Part shown: positions 1-12,100 of the stretch, one piece after another | How the letters are laid out: each line of letters starts with the position of its first letter | Numbering within the stretch: the stretch's first letter is position 1 | Program-made: the position numbers and the translations under genes | DNA from: Micrasema longulum | Taxonomy: Eukaryota; Arthropoda; Insecta; Trichoptera; Brachycentridae | Assembly (NCBI GenBank): GCA_022494885.1 | Contig: JAGVSM010004887.1 | Span: forward strand, 1 to 64,000 | DNA length: 64,000 bases | Direction of reading: 5' to 3' | The notes under the pieces: generated by a model | Told to the model about the DNA's origin: nothing | Database searches by the model: none | The model's input: only the letters and a program-made list of their open reading frames with translations

Positions 1-47
1 AATTCTGTGATAATATAAGTTAATAACCTTGTATCCCGTCCTCGCAG

Positions 48-161
48 GTCATGGGTCACCAGGCTGTGATGGCGGAGGGCCCTGCGCAGCTGCCCCCTCC
101 CGCGGGCCCCCTGCCCCCGCAGCCCCGCCACAGGGAGGCGCGCCGACAAGACGAAGTTCAG
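48..161 (+). CDS. Atx2: Atx2 exon (first in window)
   Basis: The acceptor ends CTCGCAG at 47 and the donor is GTAAAT at 162. It is 38 codons, phase 0 at both ends. The peptide is Pro/Ala/Gly-rich and ends RRQDEVQ, which runs straight into NLRKFG of the next exon. It is the linker before the PAM2 region. Confidence 0.85.
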
Positions 162-3100
162 GTAAATTAACTAATAACTCTGATTACTACTTTAATCCCG
201 CAGCAATGAGGAAGTTCAGTGGTTTTTTCAAATTTTTTATTTGTTAATAGACTGTTAAACTAAGTCAATTTTTTTTTTTTAAATTTTTACATATATTATC
301 GGTGCTACGATTTTTTAAAGTTTTGTATTTCTGAAATAACTCCGCGTGTGACGTCAGAGGTTCATTCCCGCTTATTCTCATTCAGTTCTTCCCATTGCTC
401 CAGAAGCGACAAGCAGACCGGAAATCTTCCATAGCTCTCAGATCATAGGTTGATTCACATGAACCAGTGACGTCATTTAAAGTAGTGCGTTTTTATCAAA
501 GTATTTTTTATTATTTTTCTGTACATTTTCAAGAAATTTTGTAGTACAATTTAATGCTCTAATTTTTACCCCGCGTAAGAAAACATTTTTTGTATCCAAT
601 TTCCCGTAGGGCTGAAGTTCCTCATTCAGCTTCATTGCATCTCTTGTCAACTTTGTCAAAATTCCATTTCAGTAGGCGTTTTTTAAAAGGCATTTTTTTT
701 ATGTGTTTGTTATTTTTTTTATATCAAAATTTATATTTCATGGAGATTTGTTTTATTCCTTTTCTTGGCAATGCGATACATGTGATTTTTTCTCATGATC
801 TAAAACAAGAGTAAAACAGCATTCAGTCAAAACTGTTCTATCATATTTTTCATTCTTCTTTTTTATTTTTATTTAGTCTTAAAATAGTACAAACATAATA
901 TATGAATGTCCTTACATTAACTTATATCTAATAATTATTAAATCATATACTTATTATTAACATTTCTAAACAATATGGGCCTTTACTTATAAATTGGGTA
1001 TAAAGTGCTTGAGAATAGTGGTAGAATAATGATGGTATAGCAAAAAGTATTACTTATTAATCTCGCATAGAGTTAAACTTGGTTTAAATCTGGGATAGCG
1101 ACCATAGAAACTTATACCTGCACATTATGCGGTATAACGCTGGAATAAGTACGCGATCTGTCAAAATTCATAGTTTTCGGTAATCAAAATGGATAGTTTA
1201 CCAGTTTTTTTTTCAATTTTAAACAATTTCGAAGTCCTGCGACCTTCTCAATGCGATTCAAGTGATTTATAATTATTTGTTTAAATAATATCTAAAATGT
1301 TATATGTTTGTATGTGTTTTAATTAATTGTGATAAAAAAGAAACACTAATAAACTATAAAATTCATTTTTAACTTCTCCTCTTCTTCTTAATTTTGATTT
1401 CTTTTTCGGTTTTCTCCGTGTTCTCGCTTACACTGACAGAAGTCTCGATTTGACTTTGACGTTTGTTTGTGTTGTTATAAAAGTTACTGCGCACGCGCAC
1501 ATATCAGTGTTGGCTGTTTAAAAAAATTAAGCATGAAATAAGAAAATCTATAAGGAAATCTAATACGTAAGGCCCATATGTACACCTTAAAAAAAAATAT
1601 TCTGCAAAGCTAACTCGAATAAGATTACTTTTTAAAAAATAACTTATCTACTAAATACATGTTTTTTTAACTTTCTTTTAAATGAAATAATATTTTTTGC
1701 TCTCATATTTCTAATGGTATTTCCTTATAATATAACTGTACAGCTCGGTGCATCAACGAGTTGATGTTTATTTATTTATTTATTAACGGACATTGTCCAT
1801 GTATACAATTTATAAGGTTTAAATATTAAAATAAAAGAATAGTTTAAAACATTTAAAGAAAAAAGAAAGAAGCATTGACAAACATAAGGGACATCGAGAC
1901 AAGATCTGGACTATTTATTTAGTGCTCGTTTAAATCGTTGTAAACTTAAACCAAAAAAAGTCCAGATCTTGTCTTGAGTTAACAATACGACAAAGGCGGG
2001 TCATTGGAGAATTTAGGCCATAGTTTGTTCTATGCTGATCGATGAACAGTACTTCATTGTTTCTCAAATGTTATGTCTTCTGGCAAAATGGTAGCCTTCT
2101 TAACTGCGCATCACAATTAATAACCTTAACTTCTCTAACTATGCAGAAAGTATGCAGTACCATGGAATAAACTCTCTTAAAAATCGAAGAATAACGTTAG
2201 ACCAGTTATTTTTATACAAATAAATAAATAATAAAATCGATTTCCCTAATTTATTTGAAATACTTCCATTCCGTGTGCCATCTAGACTGACGAGACAAAA
2301 TCTTCCGTTTTACGCAGACAACAAAATATTTTAAACAATCTGTAGATTGTTTAAAATATTTTGGTATTGTAATACCTAGAATATGCGAGCAATATAACAA
2401 TAGAATTACCGAGGCTGATATTTTTTATGCCAATGTATGTTGAGAGAAGCAGATGTTTAATTAATTTTATTATCACATACATATTTTTCATTTCTTATCT
2501 TTTACATTTGTTATATTTAACTTAATTTAAATTATTGTCTTAATTGTAAACAATTTTTTTGGTGTGTGCATGAGTGTCCTACACTAATATTTAAAAAATG
2601 ACAATATTTATGTACATACTGTTTGTTTACCCAATAAAATAAATAAATGAATAATAAACTTTGATTAAAACAAAAAAAAATCTGCTTCGGATTCTGTTTT
2701 TTTTTTTTTTTTTTTTTTTTCATTTTACCAAGATAAGAAAAGGTTAAGGGGTCCATTTGTTGCCATCAATAATTTTTTAGTAGTAAAAACATTTTTTATT
2801 TGTGTGAACTGTTTTGCATTTATTTATAATATTCTTGCAGTTGTTTCTCTTCATATGTCTGTAACATTTTCAGAACTTGCGTAAGTTCGGGCACGAGTTC
2901 AAGCTGGTACCGGAACCGAGCGAGGACAAGGTCACGGCCAAACCACCGCTGCAGCAGCTCCCCGACGGGCCGACACACGAGTCCGAGCCCAAGGGCCGCG
3001 AGCGTTCGCCGCAGGAAGCCAAGGACGCTGAGAAGGTGCGCGACTAATAAAGCCTTTTCATTATCGGCAATATGATTACTGCGATTGCCTCCTATCAACT

Positions 3101-6100
3101 AAATCCTGGCACCAATTTATATGGAATAACTGGAAGGTTTAATATGGACATGGGTAACTCGAGATTATTTTTTCTCGCAGCTCGAGTACTTGAGCTGGAG
3201 TTTTGAACTAGACGTGGGTAAGACCCTGTCACCGAGAGGATACGTGTCACTTGATCTGCATCACCAAAGTGACCGAATCTTTTAAGTAGTTCAATTGAAC
3301 GAATGTGTCTTTTGCTCATTCGGCTCATTTAGGTCATCATATCTCCGCATCTTTCGCATCATCGTATCATTTGTGTCTCCATATCTTTCGTGTCTTTCAT
3401 GTCTCTTTCTTTCGTTCGCTTGAGCCAAATGCGTACGAGCGGTGAATCAAACAAATCACTCTAAACCTTTGGCTGGTTTGTCAGCATGATTTTCTTTATA
3501 GATTTGATAATACTGTTCTTTAGATATTATAATACCACAAACCAGTAGAAAATAGAAAGTTATATTTCATGCTAGGTTTATTTATTTTTTATTTACAAAA
3601 GTAAAAACAATTATGTAAGGCTGAGCCAAGCATTATCGACAAAATCAAGAAAGGAGCTCTGCGCTGGTTTGGACATGCAAAACGAATGGACAGCGAAAAA
3701 ACGGCTAAGAATATTTACAATGCGAATGTTGATGGATGCAGAAATAGAGGAAGACCGAGAAAGACATGGCATGACCAAATTCAACAAATACTTAAAGATG
3801 GACTTGTCAAAAGTCTGAATAATTGGCGCGTGTGCATGAGAAGGCGGCTTCCGTGGTGCAGTGGTCAAGACGCTTGACTCACACACGGAAGGTTCCGGGT
3901 TCGATTCCCGGTGAGAGCTTAAAAATTAAAAAATGTGATTTTTCTCAAGCCTGGGTGTTCTGTGATGTAATTCACCACTGTAATTGGGCCTCCTGGCCTG
4001 TCGTGGTGCAAAAAAATAAGAAAGAATGAAAGAAAGAATAGAAAGAGAAGATGTATGAATGTAGAGGAAGCGAGATCTGTATGCAAAGATAGAGTGTTGT
4101 GGCGTTCTATCCTCTCTGCCTACCCTTACGGAGAAACGGCATGATGGTTTGTTTGTTTTGAATGTTAACGTGAGACGAGGACGACCAAGGAAGACGTGGC
4201 ATGATCAGATAAACTAAAATAAAAAACTAGATCATGTCAAAAGCAGACAGAATCGAAGGGCATGTATGACAAGATGTATGAATATGGAAGAAGCTAGGAA
4301 TATGTGCCAGGATAGACGTGTGTGGCGGTCCATTCTCTCTGCCTACCCCTACGGAAAAAGGGCGTGATGGTAGTAGTAGTAGTAGCAATACGTAGGTCTT
4401 GTATATTTTAAGAAATATATCTGGAGTAATATATTGGAATATCATTATGGGATTTAAATGGTTAAAAATGTTATTAATTTCTGTTGTGATGTCTTTAAAT
4501 GTATCTCTCCTCATCAGATTTCCCAGTCGGAGACCTGCAGCCCCCCTCCGGCCGTGCCTCCCGCGAGTTCGCCCCCCGGCGCCTCTCCCCCGGACGCGCC
4601 CTTGGACAAGGTGACGGCCGCCGTCAAGAAGTTCACCCTCAACCCCAACGCCAAGGAGTTCAATCCGGCGGCCAAGCCCTTCGTGCCCCGCAGCCCTAGC
4701 ACCCCCAACCCCTCCAGGTGAGACACCCGCAAATAGCTAATCGGTAAATCTGCCTATGCTTAAACATCCACATTTCCTCAACACATGGGCAGAATGGTGA
4801 ATGTTACACAGTGTCTAAAGTGGCCACGTAAACCAGCCAAAGACAGGTCATAAGCCCTTTAAATGTCTATACTTCCATATTCCCTTCTAAATTTTTTTTC
4901 CTCTGTTGCTACAAATTTAGATCTGAATAACTCCCTAGGGAGGAAATCCAGTCTGTGTGGAAACATTTGGACATACTCAAAACATTTTTAAATAAATAAT
5001 TACTTTTTTGTGACTTTTCAAACTATCGCCTCACTCTTATTTACTACTTGGAAATCCCACTAGCCACAAAGCTCTGTCTCGCCAGTCACAATTTTTACTT
5101 TTGAGCAGTGGTCAGCGCTTTTGCCTACCACGCAAGGGGTCTTAGGTTCTATTCCCGATACAGTTGACATAAAATATTTGTTTCGAAAGGTGTTTTTAAA
5201 AAATTTCATGGTCCCTGGACTGGCACCTGAAGCGTAAGACCGATCATCTTACCTTCATGTAACAAGAAAAATTGATCAATATACACTGCGATTGGTGTAC
5301 AGAACCATAAATCGGCATAATTGTGTTTTGTTTTGCAGGCCGCACACGCCTGCCACGCCTGTGGGACAGATGGGCCCCCCGCAGTACATGGGCGGCGGAC
5401 ACCACCACGGAGGACACCACGCGCCGCCGCATGCCGCGCCGCCGTCCGGGCCCCCGCCGCCTCCTCCCAGCGCCTACGCTCCCCTCGTGCACCACCACCA
5501 GCCGCCGCAGCCGCCCTACCACCCTCCGCCTCCCGCCCACCAGCATCTCACCAGGATGCGCAAGGGTGAATAACTTTCTTTCTTTTTCCACATCATCAGA
5601 CGCCTCCGGGAGACCTTAAAACCTCGTTTTTAAGTTCCTCAATTTTACGTTTTCCCATTTTTTACACTGAAATATTTTGGACTCATTTTTCTTCATAGAT
5701 TCTCATACAAATATTCCCCCCACCTATTTTTCATCACACCAGTTTTACGTTTAAAATTTTTCGGAATTCATTTGATGTGTCAAAATAGCCAAAATGACGT
5801 CATTATAATGAAGCAGCGGTCCTCGCGCCACCGTGTTGTGCCATGCGAATGAAGAATAAAAACAGGTAAAAAGGGATCTTACTGTATTTAGTTTAGCCAT
5901 TTTGATATTTAGATAGATCCTCATTTAATCTGTAAAAACTTCTGCATAATCGTCCCCCGCGAATAGTTGCCCCTTGCAGTTTTTGATGATGTTTGTGCCA
6001 TGTGACTAATTGCATATTGCTTTATTTCAGTGCCGATGCAGGTGGCGCAGGCGACGGGTCAGCCCCTCCTGGCTCCCGGACCCATCCCGCAGTACGCCGT

Positions 6101-9100
6101 GCCCTACGCCTCCCCCCACCAAGCCCCCCCGCAGTACCCACACATGGTGGGCATTAACCACTATGTAAGTCCACTGTTCGACCGTTCTGTTATGACGGCA
6201 AAAATTGCAATATCATGTTTCACTGTTGAATTTTTCAGTTGGCAAAACACTAAAATGCACAAGAAAATAGCTGATAATTCAACACACTGTTTTAAATGTC
6301 CACATATATGTGGCCACCATTCACCAGTCATAAATGCCAGTTTGAAAATGGCAGCAGGGATTTTAGAAATCTAAACGCAAGTTAAAATATATGATGTGAT
6401 ATCTGTAGAGGTCGTGTCAGTAAGTGCGTGTTCTGTCGCAGACGTACTGGACGGCGCCAAACATGCGCATGTACCACGGGCACGAGGGCAGCGTGCAGCA
6501 GCTGCAGTACGTGGGCGCGCCTCCGCCGTCCACGCCCTCGCCGCAGCAGCAGCAGCCGCCGCAGGGCTACCACCCGCCCTCGCCCGCCGTGGCGCCATAT
6601 CACGCCGCCGCCCGTCCCGCCCGCGCCTACCCGCCGCCGCCGCAGCAGTTCCAGGCCGTGCTGTGCCTGCCGCCGCCGCCGCAGCAGCAGCACCACCTGC
6701 ACTACCTGCCCCCGCAGCAGCAGCACCCGCAGCACCTGCCCGTGAGTACAGCCCGCCGTCCGCGCTAGTCAAGTCCCACCCCCCCTACTCTAGTCATGCA
6801 TTTACACTAGTCTGGTCATACAGTTACATCAGTCAGGTCATACGGTTACCGTTTCACTTGACGGGTTATACAGTCGCATCAGTCAGGTCTTACAGTTACA
6901 TCAGTCTGGTCATACAGTTACAACAGCTATGTCATACAGTGACACTAGCTAGGTCACACAGTAACACCAGTCAGGTCACACAGTAACACCAGTCAGGTCA
7001 CACAGGAACACCAGTCAGGTCACACAGTGACACCAGTCAGGTCACACAGTGACACCAGTCAGGTCACACAGTAACACCAGTCAGGTCACACTGTAACACC
7101 GGTAAGGTCATACGGTTGCACTAGCTAGATCATAGTCACTAGTCAATACATGGTTATACAAATAAGATTTGACAGTTGCAATTTAAAGTACACAGTAGTA
7201 CTTATTAGGCCATACGGTTGCTCGCAAACGGTTAAACTGAGTTTGCTGGGACATCACATTTCAAATTCTATTAGGTTACATTTGATTGAACAGTGCACTC
7301 TTTCAATTGTGGACAGAACGAGGCCATATTCCAGGACTTACATTAGTCGTACAGTAATAATACATATTCCAGGTTACACTAAACAGTAATATTGCATAGT
7401 CCAGGTCACATTAAACAGTAATAATACATAGGTTAGGTAACACTAAATAGTAATGTTACGCAGTTTGGGTCACACTAAACAGTAATATTACATAGGTCAG
7501 GTCACACTAAACATTATACTTGTCTGTGGTAGGATGTTTGTAGTGGATATGTCGACAGAAGCATTTATTGACCTAAAGGAGCAAAGTGTTCATGTACATT
7601 TGTATCTTATAACTAATCTAACTACCTTTAACATGAGACTTGACTACCAAAACTAAATTATTTACAAAATGCTATCTAATTAACTAACATCCCACTGTTA
7701 TAGTATAATATAATCACTCTGTAATTATTTCTTAATGTGCTTTATGCACCTTTTCCGCAAAATTATATCACTGCCTTTTTGCTGATAGGAGTTTGAAAAC
7801 AACTTTAGTCTAGGCATTCACAGAGTTTATGCCCTATAATTGACTGGTTTTAGTGATTGTTTTACACACCGTGTAATATTCATTCTGCCTATGTTTGGGC
7901 ATCCGTATTTCTTCAAATCATCCGTTAAACTTTTAACTCTAAAATAATATTTTTTGTTTACTATTGAAATGTATTTGATTGACAATAAAAAAAGAAAGTA
8001 AATTATAGAATTTATACACTTAAAATATACAAAAATACATGTATTTTTGGTGGTGGTTTTGCCTATTTTGGCATTATCAAACCAATTGTTTGAGAAGAAA
8101 TCGGTGCTTTCATATTACAGAGTGATTATATTGTGATGAGAATTGTCACAATATCAAAATTCTTTTATTTATTTATCGATTTTGTGTACAGTAAAATATG
8201 TGTACTAACAAAAAATGCTTAAAGAAATCTTTCCCACTCCATTACCATCGGTACAAGCGAAACTATTGTCTCCCCCGTTTTAGTAAAATACGTAATAAAC
8301 CATTATTATTATAAGTCATTGTAATTTACAGACTCGTATTACACTGAAATGGCAAGAGTAACTTATGTTTGTATCTAATTTTATATGTGAAAATTTAAAT
8401 ATTTGTGTGGAATTTGGTAGGCTGTTGAAAATTATAAATAAATTTTGGAATTTTAGTACAGAAAATTAGAGGACGTAATATAACTTACGTCTGTAATTCT
8501 CTTACAAATCGTAAAAATGTCTTTTTCTGTTTCTACATAAACGGTTTATTCATTTTCTTCAGATTTTCTTTCATATTGATGTAAAAAATTTATTAAAATT
8601 GCTCGGCCAGATAAATCTTAATAATCTAAATAAATAATCACTATGGCATCATTGTGGACGTTATTTCAATGGATTTCGTTTTAAAAATAAGGAGAAACTT
8701 TCTGTAACTTTATGAATTAACGTCATTTTCTTTTTATAAAACAAATAAAATCATTTGAAAGCTTTTATTTTTAACTTAAACTTTTAAATTTATTTTCAAA
8801 GTACAGTAAAACTCCAATTATTTGGATTAATGAGTGTCAGACGTTATCTGGATATGCGGAAATCCTAATAATTGGATTACCCATTCAAAAGATGTTCTGA
8901 AAGATCACCTTTTTATTGCTTTTGAAATAATTCAAAGAATTAGAATCACATTAAAAATTTACTTAAACACATCTAGCAAAGTTAATTGCTTTGACGAAGC
9001 AACAACATAACATCTTTAATTTTTATTTCCCGATAACGTTCCGGGTATTTGGCGATTCGGATGACTGTAATTCGGATAAACGGAGTTCTACTGTATTATT

Positions 9101-12100
9101 AATGTTGAATTGGAAAGTAAAGAAGACGGATAAAACATGACTGACCGTCTTAACGAAAGCTTAAATTTAAAAAACATAGCATAACATTAATTTCAGATAC
9201 ATCTAATAATACTGAGTGAAATTATGTAATTTTATAATCCTTCATTTCATTATTCCTTTCTGCATTTCAACTGATAATTGCGATGATAGACAATAGTTCG
9301 CGAGTGAGATGTGCCGATGGTAGGTGTCCCAATGTGTAATGTATAACATTTGTGTTCACCCAGTGGTCGGGCAACACGATACGCCTGCCAAACATGAACC
9401 ACCAGTCGCGACTGCTCAAAGTGCAGCAGTATTCCGACTAAAGGCACGTCCAACACTTGATTACTCATCGCTTGCCTTTACTGTTACCTATAACCCATAA
9501 CCCGTAACCTGTTACCTGTTACCTGTTACCCGATACCTCCGCAGCATGCCACCTACTTATATTATTATGCGCGGTGTTTCGAGGCGGGCTCGCCTATTTC
9601 AAACAATCATGGCCGTATTACGCAGTTCAGAAAATCAGCCAGATTTTGCACCTATAATAATATCTGTTAATCATTATTTTTTCAAGTTACAAAAAAACAT
9701 GCGTAACCCGAGGTTTATTGAAATTATCTTATGGTTAAATTCAAGTTGTTATTTTCCGATATTGTTAGATTTTGTTATTGTGAAAATGCCCGATAACTGA
9801 TTCATTGCAGTTAAGAAAAACCCTAAAAAAATAAGATATCGTCGTTGCGCTGGCAAAATCTGTTAAGTGATTTTAAAAAAAAAGTATTTTTACTTCTCAT
9901 TAAGATTAAACAATTTTTTTTCAACAAAATATACTTAAATATTTGGTCAAAATAAAATTACGTATTTTTCCATTTTGTCACCATTAAAAATGTATTTAAA
10001 AAAACATCCATCATTAAAAGATACATTGTTTAAAATATCTCCTTAAATGTCACTTAACAGATTTTGCCTTAACACTTAACGACGATATGGATAATTTATA
10101 TAGTGCCATTTTTGTGAAAACCACCTCAAGGGCGTGGACGGTTAGGATTGTAGTTCCTCATTTCTAATTATGATAGAATTTAATAACAGATTAACAACTA
10201 TGTAAAATTTGATGACAATTTTTTTTAATAATTGAGGTTTAACATGTTTTTGATATTATAAGAGAAATTATTGAACATTGCACCATATATATTTTTTCCT
10301 GATTTTGAAGCTGGTGTAATATTATTTCATAACTCAAATTCAAACTTTGAAAAATATTTTTTTTTTTTTACTAGAACTTAAATTATTTACAAAAAAAAAA
10401 TATTAGGATTTTCTGTTTATATTGTGATGAGGAGTAACTTTAGTGAATATTTGCAATCTCACCTTGAAACACCATGCATATAGCATAGCCAATGGACACG
10501 AACATATTAACTTCTTAGGTGTTCACGGATAACTTATTATTTCTATTGTATTATTTATTGTTAATAATCTGTAACATTATTTTACACTTTGATCTATTAT
10601 ATTTGTATTTATTTTTCATCTGCGGAAAAGAATTCCTATTTAAAAATTACGCTATTTATTCATTCTTTATTTCGCGCGACGTTCTTACGATCTTGTTTAA
10701 ATACAGTCAAACTTGGTTATAACGATCACGGAATTAGCGAGATCTCGGATATAATGAGGAAACATAGTTGAAATTTTAGTTTGTGGTTTTCTTCACTTTT
10801 ATAACGGGCTTCTTCTCCGACTAACCAAACAAAAATACTGTCAACAGTCGAGCAAAAACTCTTCAATTGATTAAAAACATCATTTTTGAAATGAGAATCC
10901 ATGTAAAAAAAACTTTTACCCACGCCGCTGGGCTCGGTTTACGTTTATGACACTATGTAAGTGTCCAAGTACCTAATTGGTGCTTTCGCTAAAAACATTG
11001 ACAAAGTATCACACATATGGTTGAAATTGCGTGTAAAAAATCCAAGTTTAGTGAACTCAGGACCTCATACAATTTACAACTTCTTTTGTAGTTTATGAAT
11101 GACATTCTTGTTTCGGGGTTTTTTTTACAATGTTTTTTTTTTGTGCTCCATAGAGCTTCATTATGAACATTACGAGTGAGTGATGTCAGATAAGTTAAAA
11201 CCTAACCCTTGAATTTATTATCAACATGACTACAAACAAGCGGTGTTTCAATTTGCGTAAAAGAGGCAATTATTTGTAAAATAGAATGTGGCGCGAAATA
11301 AGTTGAAGTGTGTAAAAAGTTTTCTCTATCCTTCTCACATTGTCAACATTGTGAAAAAATACTAATGTTTTTATTTATCTGAATTTGAAATTCAGCACCA
11401 TCATTATTCCCTTTCCGCACTTAATGGTGCATAGGGCACTGCATTGGTAAACCAATCGCAGCGTATCTTGATCATTTTTTGTTACATGAAGGAAAGGTGA
11501 TCAGTCTTACGCTTCGGGTACCAGTCCAGGGACTATGAAATATTCTAGTGTGAAAACACTCTTTTAAATGAATATTTCAAATCAACCGTGTCGGGAATCG
11601 AACCCGAGACCTCTTGCATGGTAGGCAAACGCGCTGACCATTACACCACGAGGCCGACAAAAATTTAAATTGAATCGAAATTTAGAAAGTGGTATGTTTG
11701 TAAGCATTTATTATAATGTTTAACAGTGACAATATGCATTGGGGATTGGATTTAAAATATCTTTCTCCTATATAACAAGCAAATTCAGGCAGTCTTGTCT
11801 TCCTCGTAATAACCAAGTTTGACTGTATTTTACAATTTATTTTTCCGTGTTATTGTAGATAAATGAAATCATTTTCTAATGCTAAACTACCTTTTCAGTA
11901 CAAATAAGTCGCACCGACAATATTGAATTTAAGATATTTATTTTATGGCTTTCTGCTAAGTGTGCCATCCTTTCCAACAGAACGTGTTCAAATTTGACGC
12001 TTCCATTAACAGTATGGCTTTCCATTATCTAACAAAGGTTGAATTATTCTCATTTATGTTGAGACCAATCGCTGACGCTGCTTATCAAAACAACTAACTG

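Noticed and set aside
3846..3917. tRNA gene candidate (A and B boxes present)
   Set aside because: The acceptor arms do not pair, and a body and A-rich tail follow as in a SINE; a related copy lies at 28175.
5244..5591. Long antisense and out-of-frame ORFs over the GC-rich Atx2 exons (also 6371-6986)
   Set aside because: They are shadows: open because of GC-rich codon use opposite exons with correct splice phases and recognisable ataxin-2 sequence.
6950..7100. CRISPR-like array
   Set aside because: Contiguous 22-bp units with no unique spacers, in a eukaryotic intron: a minisatellite.
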